A stretch of DNA of 5,513 bases. It comes from Leucobacter sp. (GTDB taxonomy: Bacteria > Actinomycetota > Actinomycetes > Actinomycetales > Microbacteriaceae). The notes beneath the pieces were generated by a model. It saw only the letters and a program-made list of their open reading frames with translations, had not been told where the DNA came from and did not search any database. The translations under genes were made by a program, and so were the position numbers. The DNA lies in assembly GCA_017990305.1 (NCBI GenBank), contig JAGNOB010000153.1:1-5513 (forward strand). Reading direction: 5' to 3'. Positions 5,162 to 5,513 of this stretch are shown one piece after another (position 1 is the first letter of the stretch; every line of letters starts with the position of its first letter).

Positions 5162-5166
5162 CTCCT
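5162..5166 (-). promoter_or_regulatory. Ribosome binding site favouring GTG start at 5155
   Basis: AGGAG on the minus strand lies 6 bases before GTG 5155-5153. The ATG at 5188 has only an AGGGG placed 1 base away, too close to work as a Shine-Dalgarno, and a GGAGG about 21 bases away, too far. This site therefore decides in favour of the GTG. A CAGAAT 6 bases before ATG 5188 could be the -10 of a leaderless transcript, which is the main alternative. Confidence 0.5.
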
Positions 5167-5239
5167 GAGTGTTCCGGGTACGCCGCATACCCCTATTCTG
5201 CCCTGTCTGCCTCCGAGCGGGCGCCCGGCGTTCCGAAAA

Positions 5240-5513
5240 CTAGGCCTGATCCTCGTCGGCCACGAGGCCCTGGCGGGCCCGTTCCTCATTCGCGGGCGCC
5301 TGTGACCCGATATCCGGGTCGGCGACGGCCTGCGGCTCAACCTCGACGATCGTGACCGGGGCGTCGTCGCGCTGGGCGGTGGCCTGGTTTCCGTTCGAGC
5401 TCGCTGCTCGCCCCGCGGCTGCGCCAGCCGCGCTACCGGTCACGACACCGTTGAGCATGCCGACGAGGTCGACACCGACGGTCTCTCGCGCCATCTCAAG
5501 CAGCCCCTTGAGG
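5240..5513 (-). CDS. C-terminal end of an unidentified protein, possibly flotillin/SPFH-like (5' truncated)
   Basis: The frame is open to the window edge and ends at TAG (5242-5240); 90 whole codons are visible, the first in-window ATG (5494) being internal. The visible part begins LKGLLEMARETVGVDLVGMLNGVVTGSAAGAAAGRAA and ends in an acidic, Ala/Pro/Gln-rich tail without hydrophobic segments. The GVDL-GML-GVV pattern followed by a low-complexity tail recalls the C-termini of actinobacterial flotillin/SPFH proteins, but this is a weak match made from memory; no SPFH domain is in view. It is the gene upstream of the PH-domain gene, 51 bases from that gene's furthest ATG and 84 from its chosen GTG, so co-transcription is plausible. 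Confidence 0.5.
   Translation of the reverse strand, partial: LKGLLEMARETVGVDLVGMLNGVVTGSAAGAAAGRAASSNGNQATAQRDDAPVTIVEVEPQAVADPDIGSQAPANEERARQGLVADEDQA

Noticed and set aside
5218..5227. Perfect palindrome CGGGCGCCCG between the partial gene and the PH gene
   Set aside because: It has no loop, is only 10 bases of pure G/C and is expected by chance in DNA of this composition; there is no T-run to make it a terminator.

Overview
The window is ordinary chromosomal DNA of a high-GC Gram-positive bacterium. Gene content, GC-rich codon use and the style of the L10, L7/L12, PucR-type and PH-domain proteins point to Actinomycetota, probably Microbacteriaceae and possibly Leucobacter or a relative. 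That placement rests on recall of protein families, not on a search. I see no insertion sequence, CRISPR array, tRNA, rRNA or phage module.

Layout. A 5'-truncated PucR/CdaR-type regulator (2-847, +) runs toward the ribosomal stalk operon rplJ-rplL (1876-917, -). A strong hairpin with a T-run on the rplL side separates them. Upstream of rplJ lies a 360-base non-coding stretch (1877-2236). On the minus strand it holds a promoter candidate, a foldable L10-type leader RNA and an intrinsic terminator placed as an attenuator before rplJ. A crotonase-superfamily gene (2237-3043, +) follows and converges with an OmpR-type response regulator (3787-3065, -). The divergent spacer 3788-3971 separates that regulator from a YqaJ/lambda-exonuclease-fold nuclease (3972-4568, +). 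The nuclease ends 5 bases from the end of a convergent bacterial-PH-domain membrane protein (5155-4574, -). The window closes with the C-terminus of a protein that may be flotillin/SPFH-like (5513-5240, -), upstream of and co-directional with the PH gene.

How the genes relate. L10 and L7/L12 form the GTPase-recruiting ribosomal stalk. Their leader fits feedback control by the L10-(L12) complex, coupled to early termination. The PH protein and the possible SPFH protein may form a membrane-associated transcription unit. The crotonase, response regulator and nuclease look like independent single-gene units.

Nothing here is convincingly a new multi-gene system. The best points for a second look are regulatory RNA and active-site details. 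They are the attenuated L10 leader, a perfect 12-bp inverted repeat that would bury the best-supported start codon of the PH gene, and a crotonase lacking both hydratase glutamates.
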